Positions 36,673-48,270 of a stretch of 64,000 nucleotides of DNA are shown one piece after another (position 1 is the stretch's first letter; every line of letters starts with the position of its first letter). A program made the position numbers and the translations under genes. Below the pieces are notes generated by a model. The model made no database searches, was not told the origin of the DNA, and worked only from the letters and a program-made list of their open reading frames with translations. Source of the stretch: RPQJ01 sp963793675 (lineage in GTDB: Bacteria; Pseudomonadota; Gammaproteobacteria; Steroidobacterales; Steroidobacteraceae); the NCBI GenBank assembly GCA_963793675.1, contig CAWCBA010000010.1, positions 744,001-808,000 on the forward strand, given 5' to 3'.

Positions 36673-38245
36673 ATGAGGCAATTGCGCGGCGAAGACGCCC
36701 GGTTCGTGTACGGCGAATCCGGCCACGCCAATTCGAACATCACGCTCATCTCGATCTACGATCCGTCGACTGCCGGCGACGGTCGCGTCCATTTCAAGGG
36801 CCTGCTGAAGCACATCGAAAGCCGGCTGCACCTGTCGCCGATCTTCCGGCAGAAGCTGCTGCGCGTGCCGATGGAACTCGATTTCCCGTACTGGATCGAG
36901 GACGACGACTTCGACCTCGAATACCACGTGCGCCACGTTGCGTTGCCGAAGCCTGGCGACTGGCGCCAGTTCTGCATCCAGGCGTCGCGCATCCACGCGC
37001 GCCCGCTCGACCTGTCGAAGCCCCTGTGGGAGCTGTACCTGGTCGAGGGCCTCGATTCGTTCCTGGACCTGCCGCCAGACAGCTTCGCCATTCTCGCCAA
37101 GGTTCATCACGCCGCGATCGACGTGCGCGGCGGTGCCGAGATCACGACGCTGCTGCACGATACGACGGCGCTGCCGCCTGCGCCCGAGCCACCCGAGCCG
37201 TGGTTCCCGGAGTCGCCACCGGGATCGATCTCGCTGCTCGCGCGCGCGATGATCAACAACGTGGTGCGTCCATTGATGTTCGCGGGACCGCTCGCGCGGG
37301 CGGTCGGCAGGGTGACCCCGGCCGTGCTCGGGTCACTCGGCGAGTTGCTGCGCAAGGACCGCTTTGCGGTCACGCGTTTCAACTCCGAGGTTTCGCAGCA
37401 TCGTGTCTTCGATTCGCGCCGTTTCTTCATCGGCGAGTTCAAGCGCATCCGCGACCTGGTGCCGGGCGCCACGATCAACGACGCGGTGCTCGCAGTCTGC
37501 GGCGGCGCCTTGCGCCGCTACCTGCTGGCGCACCAGGAACTGCCGGGTTCGAGCGTGGTTTCGCTCGCACCGTTCTCGGTGCGTGCTGCGGGAGCCAGGA
37601 GCGAGGTGCGCCCGGAACTGAGCCTGGTCCGCGTGCCGCTCGGTACCGAGATCGATGATCCAAAGAAACGCCTGCGTGCGATCTACAAGCACACGTCGAC
37701 GCATGCGGAGATCGACCAGGCGGTGCGCGCGAAAGAACTCACGGAGTTCGACAAGCACGCCCCAGCGGCCACGCTCGCGCTTTCGGCGAAGTTGCTGGCG
37801 GGTTCATCGCTCAGTTCCCGGCGCGAGCCGCTCGCGGGCTGCACGATCATGAACGTGCCCGGACCCGCGATTCCCGCTCTACCTGGACGGCGCGCGCATG
37901 ACGTACTTTTCTTCGATCATGCCGATCGCGGACGGCATGGGGCTCGTCTTCTCGGTGACGAGTTACGACGGGATGATCTTCATCTCGCCGACGTCGTGCC
38001 GCGAGCAATTGCCTGACCCGGAATTCTTCGCGCAGTGCATCCGTGACAGCTTCCAGGAATTGCTGGCGCTGACGAAGAAGCCGAAGAAGGGCAGGAAGAA
38101 AAAAGTGATCGTGAGAAAGGCGGCGGTGAAGTCCAAGGCGTCCGCGAAGCGCAAGGCTCGCGGAAGCGGAAAGCCGCGTAAGCGGCGTGTTCCGACCATC
38201 GCCTTCCTGGCCTTCCTCAGCCCGGGACGGCCACGCCTCTCCTGA
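36673..38245 (+). pseudogene. WS/DGAT acyltransferase with basic C-terminal tail, frameshifted
   Basis: A third WS/DGAT gene of about 520 residues after repair. The N-terminus (IYDPSTAG...HFKGLLKHIESRL) and middle (ATINDAVLAVCGGALRRYLL) fit the family. The active-site motif is altered: HHAAIDV keeps both His and the Asp but replaces the usual Gly by Val. Near 37875 one extra C breaks the frame; removing it gives PAIPLYLDGARMTYFSSIMP and the normal end. After about residue 470 a 45-residue Lys/Arg/Ala tail follows (KKPKKGRKKKVIVRKAAVK), unlike typical WS/DGATs. The ATG at 36673 has AGGA upstream. Likely functional if the extra base is a reading error. Confidence 0.84.
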
Positions 38246-39074
38246 GTCCCTGCTCGGGCGGTCCCAGGAATTTCGCCATCTTGCGGTAGGCCTTGCCGGC
38301 CATGCCGTCCGGATCGAACGGACGCCATTCGCCCTCGGCCTGTGCCAGCCGGTTGGCGAGAATCCACATGACCGCGGCGTTGAAGCCGAGCCCGACGTGA
38401 CTGCCCGGCACCCAGATGTTCTCGTGCTGGTCGTCGTCGCTGTCTTCGATGCGGGCAGCCTCGGGTGGCACGATGCCGTCTGTCATCGAGAACACGCAGG
38501 TCGATGGCACGGGCGGAGGCGCGCGCAGGACCTTGGCTCGCACGTTCGCGAGGTGCGCGACCGGACCCATCGGATGCGCGAGGTACCGGTACGCCACCTT
38601 TACGACGATGGGCACGTCGAGCAGTTCGTCGGTGGAAAACTTCATCGGGCTGCCGAGCGACACGACCGAGCGCACGCATTCGGGCGCGCAGTGCGCCGCA
38701 TAGAACGCGTAGACGCCGCCAAGGCTCCAGCCGACCACGCTCACCTTGCGGCGATGCCGGTGGTGCATGAAGCGGAGCTTCTGCTCCAGCGCCTGGCTGA
38801 ACTTGAGCTTGAAACCGGTGTTCTGGCCGAGACCCCAGGTCTCGACGTGGTAGCCGCGCGAGCGCAGGAAGGCCGACAGGCCGACCAGCGTGGCATCGCC
38901 GGCGGTGAAGCCCGGCACCAGCAGGACAGGGTGGCCGTCGCCGTGCGGCGTGCCGCGCAGCAAGGGATACAGCGCGGGCAATAGCGCCATTTCGAAAAAC
39001 GCCCGGCCCTCGAGCAAGGTATACAGGGCCCGGGGAGGTTTCGGGATGCGCGAGCCGTTCGTTGCTTTCGCCAC
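38217..39074 (-). CDS. alpha/beta hydrolase
   Basis: A 285-residue serine hydrolase of the alpha/beta fold. The nucleophile elbow is GWSLGG near residue 116, and an oxyanion/strand region VLLVPGFTAGDATLVGL precedes it. The His is probably in GSHVGLGFN near residue 230. No signal peptide, although the N-terminal MALLPALYPLLRG segment is hydrophobic. Its 3' end overlaps that of the WS/DGAT gene by 29 bases on opposite strands. A lipase or esterase acting on storage lipid fits the neighbourhood but is only inferred. Confidence 0.86.
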   Translation of the reverse strand: MAKATNGSRIPKPPRALYTLLEGRAFFEMALLPALYPLLRGTPHGDGHPVLLVPGFTAGDATLVGLSAFLRSRGYHVETWGLGQNTGFKLKFSQALEQKLRFMHHRHRRKVSVVGWSLGGVYAFYAAHCAPECVRSVVSLGSPMKFSTDELLDVPIVVKVAYRYLAHPMGPVAHLANVRAKVLRAPPPVPSTCVFSMTDGIVPPEAARIEDSDDDQHENIWVPGSHVGLGFNAAVMWILANRLAQAEGEWRPFDPDGMAGKAYRKMAKFLGPPEQGLRRGVAVPG

Positions 39075-39227
39075 TCTGTGCCTATGCCCCGTTGGTCAAC
39101 GGATCAATCTGGTCTGGCTGCACCGCAGCAATACTAGCAGGAACGTCCATCGTTGCGGCCAGCCGCACGTCTAGGCAAGCTTGCCGTCACATTTTTACGG
39201 CCAGACCGGCTGTTGCAGGGAGTTTCG

Positions 39228-41129
39228 ATGAGTTTAATGGCCAGTTTCCGTGCGGTTTTCGTCATTTCCGTGCTTGCGCTGGCGGGCCCGGTCCAGGCCC
39301 TGGAGCGTTCCGAGGTGCCGGCCAGGTACCAGTGGGACCTCAAGGACTTGTACGTAGACGAGGCCGCCTGGGTGGCTGGCAAGCAGGAACTCGTGCAATC
39401 GCTGCCGGCCCTCGCCGCATGGCAGGGCAAGCTCGGCGCATCGCCCGCCAGCCTGCTCGAAGGCATGACGGCCTGGGAGCAGGCCAGCCGTCGGGCCGAC
39501 CGGCTCTACGCTTACGCGTTCCAGGTCTATGACCAGGACACGCGCGTGGGACGCAGCCTGCAGATGCAGCAGGAAATGTCGCAGGTGTATTCGAGCTTCC
39601 AGTCGACCACGTCGTTCATGCGGCCCGAGATCCTTGCGCTCGGCCGCGAGCGGATCGACGCGTACCTGGCGGCCGAGCCGCAGCTCGGCCAGTACCGGAT
39701 GTTTTTCGACGACATCCTGCGCGCTGCCCCCCACACGCTGACGCCGGCTGAGGAAAAGGTGTTCGCGCGCATGTCCCTGCTGGGCGAGGCGGGCAGCACG
39801 CTGCAGTCCGTCTTCCGCAGCGCCGACCTGCCGTTTCCCGAAGTCACGTTCTCGACGGGCGAGAAGGTGCGACTCGATGACGCGGCGTACTCGAAGTGGC
39901 GCGCGTCGCCGAACAAGGCCGACCGCGACCTCGCGTTCAGGATGTTCTGGACGTCCTACAACCAGTTCACGCGCACGTTCGCGACCACGCTGAATGCCCA
40001 CGTGCAGTCGCACGTCACGTTCAAGGACGTGCGCAACTTCCCGACCTCGCTCGACGCCGCGCTGTTCGATTTCAACATTCCCCGCAGCGTGTATTCGCGC
40101 CTGGTCGACGACGTGCACGCAAACCTGCCGACGCTGCATCGCTACCTGAAGCTGCGACAGAAGATCATGGGCGTGGAGCAGCTGGGGTACGAGGACCTGT
40201 ACGCGCCGATCGTGCAGCAGGTCAACCTGCAGTACACGCCCGAACAGGCCATGAAGATGACGCTCGACTCGTTCGCGCCGCTCGGCACCGAGTATGTCGA
40301 GACCCTGCGCAAGGGCTACGCCGACCGCTGGGTCGATTTCATGCCCACCACCGGGAAGCGTTCGGGCGCCTACAGCAATACCGTGTATGGCGTGCACCCG
40401 TACCAGCTGCTGAACTTCAACGGCGCCTGGGACGACGTGTCGACGCTGGCGCACGAGTCCGGCCACTCGATGCATTCCTTCATGTCCTCCAGGGAGCAGC
40501 CGTACGCGACCTACTCGTACTCCACGTTCGTGGCGGAGGTGGCGTCGACGCTCAACGAGAACCTCCTGCTGCATCACGTGCTCGACCAGACCAAGGACGA
40601 CCGCACGCGACTGTTCCTGCTGTCGAGCTACCTCGACAGCATGCGCCAGACGCTGTTCCGCCAGACGCTGTTCGCCGAGTTCGAACTGAAGATCCACGAG
40701 TCGGTCGAGCGCGGCGAGCCGCTCACGGCGGACTCGCTCAACAAGCTCTACCTCGGGCTGCTGCGCCAGTATTACGGGCACGACGCGGGCGTCGTGAAGA
40801 TCGACGACCTGTACGCTGCCGAGTGGGCGTACATCCCGCACTTCTACCGCAACTTCTACGTCTACCAGTACGCGACGAGCATGATCGGCGGGATGTCGCT
40901 GGCCGACGGCATGATCGGCAAGGCCGCCGTGAAGTCCGGCAAGGCGCGGCACAATCGCGAGGCCTACCTGCGCCTGATGGCCGCGGGCTCGTCGAAGTAT
41001 CCGATCGACCTGCTCAAGGACGCCGGCGTCGACATGACGACCTCGGAGCCGTTCAACGCCGCGATGCGCGAGATGAACCGGATCATGGACGAGATCGACC
41101 GGATCTACGCGAAGGGCACCGTCCGGTGA
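39228..41129 (+). CDS. M3-family oligoendopeptidase (secreted PepF-like)
   Basis: A 633-residue zinc peptidase. A signal peptide (FVISVLALAGPVQA) is followed by the PepF-like helical domain (ARYQWDLKDLYVDEAAW) and the zinc motif HESGH, with ligands at about residues 409 and 413 and a Glu in YSTFVAEVASTLNE downstream. The substrate channel helices extend to YQYATSMIGGMSLAD. Most PepF enzymes are cytosolic, so export to the periplasm is notable. ATG 39228 follows AGGGAG. Its stop overlaps the GTG start of queF. Confidence 0.92.
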   Translation: MSLMASFRAVFVISVLALAGPVQALERSEVPARYQWDLKDLYVDEAAWVAGKQELVQSLPALAAWQGKLGASPASLLEGMTAWEQASRRADRLYAYAFQVYDQDTRVGRSLQMQQEMSQVYSSFQSTTSFMRPEILALGRERIDAYLAAEPQLGQYRMFFDDILRAAPHTLTPAEEKVFARMSLLGEAGSTLQSVFRSADLPFPEVTFSTGEKVRLDDAAYSKWRASPNKADRDLAFRMFWTSYNQFTRTFATTLNAHVQSHVTFKDVRNFPTSLDAALFDFNIPRSVYSRLVDDVHANLPTLHRYLKLRQKIMGVEQLGYEDLYAPIVQQVNLQYTPEQAMKMTLDSFAPLGTEYVETLRKGYADRWVDFMPTTGKRSGAYSNTVYGVHPYQLLNFNGAWDDVSTLAHESGHSMHSFMSSREQPYATYSYSTFVAEVASTLNENLLLHHVLDQTKDDRTRLFLLSSYLDSMRQTLFRQTLFAEFELKIHESVERGEPLTADSLNKLYLGLLRQYYGHDAGVVKIDDLYAAEWAYIPHFYRNFYVYQYATSMIGGMSLADGMIGKAAVKSGKARHNREAYLRLMAAGSSKYPIDLLKDAGVDMTTSEPFNAAMREMNRIMDEIDRIYAKGTVR

Positions 41130-41608
41130 GCAGTGAGCGGAAGAAGGCTGGCTCGGCCTACGCTGGCCTGCGGCAACTCGGCGCGACCACCCCACCGCCG
41201 CCGTCGCCCGAATCGGCCGTGCTCGAACGCGTGCCGAATCCACACCCACGCAAGGTGTACCTGGCGCGGTTCGCGGCGCCCGAGTTCACGTCGCTGTGTC
41301 CGATCACCGGCCAACCCGATTTCGCGCACCTCGTGATCGATTACGCCCCCGCCAGGTGGCTGGTCGAGAGCAAGTCGCTGAAGCTGTACCTCGGCAGCTT
41401 CCGCAATCACGGTGCGTTCCACGAGGACTGCACGCTCGCCATCGCGGACCGGCTGGTCCACTTCCTGCAGCCCCGCTGGCTGCGCATCGGCGGCTACTGG
41501 TATCCGCGGGGCGGCATGCCGATCGACGTGTTCTGGCAGACGGGGCGACCGCCCGCAGGCCTGTGGCTGCCGGACCAGGGCGTGCCGCCGTATCGCGGCC
41601 GCGGCTGA
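41126..41608 (+). CDS. queF: NADPH-dependent 7-cyano-7-deazaguanine reductase QueF
   Basis: A 160-residue enzyme of the single-domain QueF type. It reduces preQ0 to preQ1 in queuosine biosynthesis. The nucleophilic Cys is in TSLCPITGQPDFAH near residue 56, with the Asp following and the SFRNHGAFHEDC segment completing the site. GTG 41126 overlaps the preceding stop (GTGA), so translation is probably coupled to the peptidase gene. The N-terminal 35 residues are poorly conserved. Confidence 0.94.
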   Translation: MSSERKKAGSAYAGLRQLGATTPPPPSPESAVLERVPNPHPRKVYLARFAAPEFTSLCPITGQPDFAHLVIDYAPARWLVESKSLKLYLGSFRNHGAFHEDCTLAIADRLVHFLQPRWLRIGGYWYPRGGMPIDVFWQTGRPPAGLWLPDQGVPPYRGRG

Positions 41609-41630
41609 GTTCGCCGCGAATCCGGCATGG

Positions 41631-41636
41631 TATGAT
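41631..41636 (+). promoter_or_regulatory. -10 element of the 4.5S RNA gene
   Basis: TATGAT lies about 15 bases before the 4.5S RNA. No strong -35 is visible. Confidence 0.5.
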
Positions 41637-41650
41637 CGCGACTCTCCAAT

Positions 41651-41763
<113 letters not shown>

Positions 41764-41818
41764 CCCAACCCAGAGTCCGTCCACGGCCCGAGCGAAACGC
41801 AGAGCACCCACTCTCCCG

Positions 41819-43387
41819 ATGAGCTACCTCGTCCTCGCCCGCAAATGGCGCCCGCGCACGTTCGACGAGCTCGTCGGCCAGGACCACGTCCGGCGCGCGC
41901 TCACCAACGCACTCGATTCCGGCCGTATCCACCACGCGTTCCTGTTCACGGGCACGCGCGGCGTGGGCAAGACGACCATCGCGCGCATCTTCGCGAAGTC
42001 GCTCAACTGCGAGCAAGGCGTCTCGTCGACACCGTGCGGCCAGTGCCCGGCCTGTGTCGACATCGACGCCGGCCGCTTCGTCGACCTGCTCGAAGTCGAC
42101 GCCGCTTCACGCACCAAGGTCGACGACACGCGCGAACTGCTCGACAACGTGCAGTACTCGCCGGCGCGCGGACGCTACAAGGTCTACCTGATCGACGAAG
42201 TCCACATGCTTTCGACCCATTCCTTCAACGCGTTGCTGAAGACGCTCGAGGAGCCGCCCCCGCACGTGAAGTTCCTGCTGGCGACCACCGATCCGCAGAA
42301 GCTGCCGGTGACGGTGCTCTCGCGCTGCCTGCAGTTCCACCTGCGGCGCCTGCCGTTGCCGTTGATTTACGACCGCCTCGCACAGATCTCCACGGCCGAG
42401 AAGGTCGAATTCGAGCCGGCTGCGCTGCGGGCGATCGCGCGTGGCGCCGAAGGCAGCATGCGCGATGCGCTGTCGCTGCTCGACCAGGTGCTGGCATTCG
42501 GTGGCGGCCGCGCCATGGAAGCGGAAGTGCGCACCCTGCTCGGCACGCTCGACCGCAAGCACGTGCAGGGCATCCTGACGGCGCTGGTCGAGAAGGACGG
42601 CGTGGCGTTGATGCGGCAGGCGGCGCACCTCGACGAGCGCGCGCCGGACTATCACCAGGCGCTCGGCGAACTGTCGGGCGCGATCCAGCGCATGGCGCTG
42701 CTGCAGGCGCTGCCGGATCTTCCGCCCGGCGACGACGAGGACGAAGACCAGCTGCTCGCCGGACTCGCCGCGAAATTCACGGCGGAAGACCTGCAGTTGC
42801 TGTACCAGATCGCGATCAACTCGCGCCGCGACCTCGATTACGCGCCGGATGCGCGCGCGGGGTTTGAAATGGCGTTGCTGCGCATGCTCGCGTTCCGTCC
42901 GCAGGGCGTGCCGCCGGCGGCGACCGGGGGCGGTGGCGGGGCGGTCGTGGCACGTGCGGCGGCGACTGCTCGTCCGTCGCGGGCGCCGTCACCGACAGCG
43001 GCCGTGTCCGATTGGGAGGCGCTCGTCGATACGCTCGGTCTGCAGGGCACGACCAGGCATTTCGCCGCGAACTGCGTGATGCTCGAGCGCAGGGCCGGTC
43101 TGGTCCGCTTGCGTCTCGATCCGGCCGGAGACTCGTTCCGCCGGCCGCAGATCGAGAGCCGCCTGGCCGAGGCGCTGTCGCGGCACTATGGCGAAACGAT
43201 CCGCCTGGAAATCACGCAGGCAGAGGCGCCCGGAGAAATCTTCACGCCCGCCAACCGCGACGCGCTCGCCGCCGAAGACCGGCGCCGCGCCGCGGAGCAA
43301 TCGATCGACAGCGATCCCGCCGTGCGCGCGATGCGCGAAGTGTTCGGCGCGACCGTTCGACCCGGTTCGGTGAAGCCGCTCAACTGA
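41819..43387 (+). CDS. dnaX: DNA polymerase III subunits gamma/tau
   Basis: A 522-residue clamp-loader ATPase. Walker A is GTRGVGKT at 45-52. The zinc knuckle has Cys 64, 73, 76 and 79. DEVHML is the Walker B and the SRC motif is in LSRCLQFHL. A low-complexity Gly/Ala linker follows at about 370, then a short tau-like C-terminus. It is shorter than E. coli tau (643) and no A-rich slippery site for gamma was noticed. The ATG at 41819 lies 56 bases after the 4.5S RNA and starts a dnaX-ybaB-recR operon. Confidence 0.96.
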   Translation: MSYLVLARKWRPRTFDELVGQDHVRRALTNALDSGRIHHAFLFTGTRGVGKTTIARIFAKSLNCEQGVSSTPCGQCPACVDIDAGRFVDLLEVDAASRTKVDDTRELLDNVQYSPARGRYKVYLIDEVHMLSTHSFNALLKTLEEPPPHVKFLLATTDPQKLPVTVLSRCLQFHLRRLPLPLIYDRLAQISTAEKVEFEPAALRAIARGAEGSMRDALSLLDQVLAFGGGRAMEAEVRTLLGTLDRKHVQGILTALVEKDGVALMRQAAHLDERAPDYHQALGELSGAIQRMALLQALPDLPPGDDEDEDQLLAGLAAKFTAEDLQLLYQIAINSRRDLDYAPDARAGFEMALLRMLAFRPQGVPPAATGGGGGAVVARAAATARPSRAPSPTAAVSDWEALVDTLGLQGTTRHFAANCVMLERRAGLVRLRLDPAGDSFRRPQIESRLAEALSRHYGETIRLEITQAEAPGEIFTPANRDALAAEDRRRAAEQSIDSDPAVRAMREVFGATVRPGSVKPLN

Positions 43388-43433
43388 GCGCGCGTCACTC
43401 TTCACTACCCACCCTCACTTCCGCGAGACGCAC

Positions 43434-43760
43434 ATGATGAAAGGCGGCATCGGCAACATGATGAAGCAGGCGCAGGCGCTGCAGGCGAACATGCAGAAGG
43501 CGCAGGCTGAGATCGCGGCCATGGAAGTCGTCGGCGAGTCCGGCGGCGGCATGGTCAAGATCACGATGAACGGCAAGCACGAGGCGCGGCGCGTGCAGTT
43601 CGATCCGAGCGTGCCGCTCGATGATCGCGAGATGATCGAGGACCTGGTCGCGGCCGCGATCAACGACGCGGCACAGCGCGTCGAAGCCGCGACGCAGCAG
43701 CGCATGTCGAGCGTCATGGGCGGCATGAACCTGCCCCCGGGCTTCAAGATGCCGTTCTGA
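43434..43760 (+). CDS. ybaB: YbaB/EbfC nucleoid-associated protein
   Basis: A 108-residue homodimeric DNA-binding protein. It starts MMKGGIGNMMKQAQALQANM with the long helix of the family, and the tail is Met/Gly-rich. It stands in the usual position between dnaX and recR, 46 bases after dnaX and 22 before recR. ATG 43434 and 43437 are both possible. Confidence 0.95.
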   Translation: MMKGGIGNMMKQAQALQANMQKAQAEIAAMEVVGESGGGMVKITMNGKHEARRVQFDPSVPLDDREMIEDLVAAAINDAAQRVEAATQQRMSSVMGGMNLPPGFKMPF

Positions 43761-43782
43761 GCGGCGCGCTGCAACCCCGCCA

Positions 43783-44382
43783 ATGCTCTATCCGCCCTCA
43801 CTCAGCCGGCTGATCGAAGCCTTCCGCTGCCTGCCGGGCGTCGGCCCCAAGTCGGCGCAGCGAATGGCGTTCCACCTGCTGGAGCGCGACCGCAACGGCG
43901 GCAGCGAAATCGCCGCGTCGGTTGCGAATGCCATGGAAAGGCTCGGCCACTGCAGGCGCTGCCGCATGTTCGCCGAGGGCGAACTGTGCCCGGTGTGCGC
44001 CGCGACGGGCCGCGACACGTCGCTGCTGTGCGTGGTGGAATCGCCGGCCGACGTGGTCGCGATCGAGCAGACCGCGAGTTTTCGCGGCTGCTATTTCGTG
44101 CTGATGGGCCACCTGTCCCCGCTCGATGGCGTCGGCCCGGCCGAGATCGGTATCGGCGATTTCGAGAAACTCCTGGGCGAAGGCGAGGTCAAGGAAGTGA
44201 TCCTCGCCACCAACCCCACCGTCGAGGGCGAGGCCACCGCGCATTTCCTGGCCGAGGTCGCGGCGCGGTTCGGCCTGCGCGCCTCGCGCATTGCGCACGG
44301 CGTGCCGGTGGGCGGCGAGCTGGAATACGTCGACGGCGGGACGCTCGCGCACGCGCTCGCGGGCCGCACGCCGGCACTCTGA
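43783..44382 (+). CDS. recR: recombination protein RecR
   Basis: A 199-residue protein that joins RecO and RecF in loading RecA at single-strand gaps. A helix-hairpin-helix (LPGVGPKSAQRMAFHLL) is followed by the zinc finger with Cys 57, 60, 69 and 72, then the Toprim domain (CVVESPADVVAIE to ATNPTVEGEATAHFLAE). Length and order are typical. Confidence 0.97.
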   Translation: MLYPPSLSRLIEAFRCLPGVGPKSAQRMAFHLLERDRNGGSEIAASVANAMERLGHCRRCRMFAEGELCPVCAATGRDTSLLCVVESPADVVAIEQTASFRGCYFVLMGHLSPLDGVGPAEIGIGDFEKLLGEGEVKEVILATNPTVEGEATAHFLAEVAARFGLRASRIAHGVPVGGELEYVDGGTLAHALAGRTPAL

Positions 44383-44390
44383 CGACTGGG

Positions 44391-44860
44391 ATGACGATGA
44401 AACACGCAGCGACGATTCGAATCGCACTGTTCGCCACGCTCCTGCTCGGGGCATCACCCGCCGTTCTTACGGCCGAGCCCGCGCCGGCCGGGGCAGCGAC
44501 GCCGGCCGCAGCTGCCGCTGCAACAGCCGCGACTGAAACGCCTTTCGAGACGGCGAGCCGGCTGTACCAGGATGGCAAGCAGGCCGAGGCGCTGGTCACG
44601 CTGCAGCAGCTGGCCGAGGCAGGGGACGCACGGGCGCAGTACCTGGTCGGTCTCGACCTGCTGGAAGGCCAGTACATCAAGCGCGACAACGCGCAGGGCT
44701 TCGCCTACCTGGTGCTCGCGACCGAGGACACCCAGTGGGGCGACCTGGTCGCGCCGCGCGCCCGCGAGGCCCGTGCACTGGTCGAGCCGCAGCTTTCCGG
44801 GCCGGAATTGATCCATGCGGACGCGCTGATCGGCGCGTTCAAGCAGCGGCAGAAACCGCG

Positions 44861-44864
<4 letters not shown>
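44391..44864 (+). CDS. exported Sel1/TPR-like protein
   Basis: A 157-residue exported protein. It has a signal peptide (ALFATLLLGASPAVLTA), an Ala-rich linker, then a Sel1/TPR-like pair of helices (AEALVTLQQLAEAGDARAQY, then QGFAYLVLATED). It is placed nine bases after recR and converges with ppsA, overlapping that stop by four bases. Function unknown. ATG 44391 is used; 44397 is an alternative. Confidence 0.75.
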
Positions 44865-47230
<2,366 letters not shown>

Positions 47231-47305
47231 GAGCGACCCCTTGCTAGGTCAGCGGACTAGGTGAAACACTGCGCACACTTCTGCGCCCCGGGAACCGCCG
47301 TGCCG

Positions 47306-48130
47306 ATGAATCGCCGAACGGTATTTTTCGTATCTGACCAGACCGGCGTGACCGCCGAAACGATGGGACACAGTCTGCTCACGCAATTCGAGGGCCAGGA
47401 ATTCCGACAGGTGACTCTGCCATTTATAGCCAGTGTTGACAAGGCAGAGGAAGCCGTAAGAAAGATCAACGCGACGGGTCATGAAGATGGCCTGCGACCC
47501 ATCGTTTTCAGTACTTTGGTGAAGGAAGACCTGCGCCGTGTGGTCAAGGCCAGCAACGGCCTGTTCCTCGATTTCTTCGACGCATTTCTCGGTCCGCTCG
47601 AGGGCGAACTGATGATCAAGTCGAGCGAGCGGGCTGGTCGCGCGCACGGCATCGCGGACCAGCTCGTCTACAGCACGCGCATCGAGGCCACCAACTTCGC
47701 GCTGGCGGCGGACGACGGCGCGATCACGGCGGACTACGAGCGCGCCGACGTGATTCTCATCGGCGTATCGCGCTCGGGCAAGACACCGACGTGCATCTAC
47801 ATGGCGATGCAGTACGGCGTGTTCGCGGCCAATTATCCCTTCACCGAAGACGACTTCGAAGGCAAGCAGTTGCCGGCGTCGGTGCGCGGGCACACGCCCA
47901 AGCTGTTCGGGCTCACGATCGCGCCGCTGCGGCTGCAGCAGATCCGCAACGAGCGCCGGCCCGGCAGCCGTTACGCCTCGATCTCGCAGTGCGAGTTCGA
48001 GGTGCGCAGCGCCGAGAACCTGTTCCACCGCCACGGCATCCCGGCGATCGACACGACGGAGTGCTCGATCGAGGAGATCGCGAGCCGCATCATCGACCGC
48101 AAGGGCATCGAGCGCCGCCTGCGGCCGTGA
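47306..48130 (+). CDS. ppsR: PEP synthase regulatory protein (bifunctional kinase/pyrophosphorylase)
   Basis: A 274-residue DUF299 protein that phosphorylates the regulatory Thr of PEP synthase with ADP and removes it with phosphate. Evident features are RTVFFVSDQTGVTAETMG at the start, the P-loop-like GVSRSGKTPT near residue 155 and IDTTECSIEEIA at the end. It is divergent from ppsA. ATG 47306 gives the usual N-terminus; the longer GTG starts at 47261 and 47300 are less likely. Confidence 0.95.
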   Translation: MNRRTVFFVSDQTGVTAETMGHSLLTQFEGQEFRQVTLPFIASVDKAEEAVRKINATGHEDGLRPIVFSTLVKEDLRRVVKASNGLFLDFFDAFLGPLEGELMIKSSERAGRAHGIADQLVYSTRIEATNFALAADDGAITADYERADVILIGVSRSGKTPTCIYMAMQYGVFAANYPFTEDDFEGKQLPASVRGHTPKLFGLTIAPLRLQQIRNERRPGSRYASISQCEFEVRSAENLFHRHGIPAIDTTECSIEEIASRIIDRKGIERRLRP

Positions 48131-48270
48131 AGCGGCACCGCTGTGAGTATCGCGGGTGAGTCCCGGCGCGGTGACCCGGACGGGTTGCCGCGCTTGTGCC
48201 CGAACGCGACGCATCGCACAGCTGCGGGCCGCTTCACAGACGCGCCGAAACCCTGTGCTATATTCGGCGC

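Noticed and set aside
41819..43387. Programmed frameshift signal in dnaX
   Set aside because: No A-AAA-AAG-like slippery run was seen near the end of the ATPase domains.
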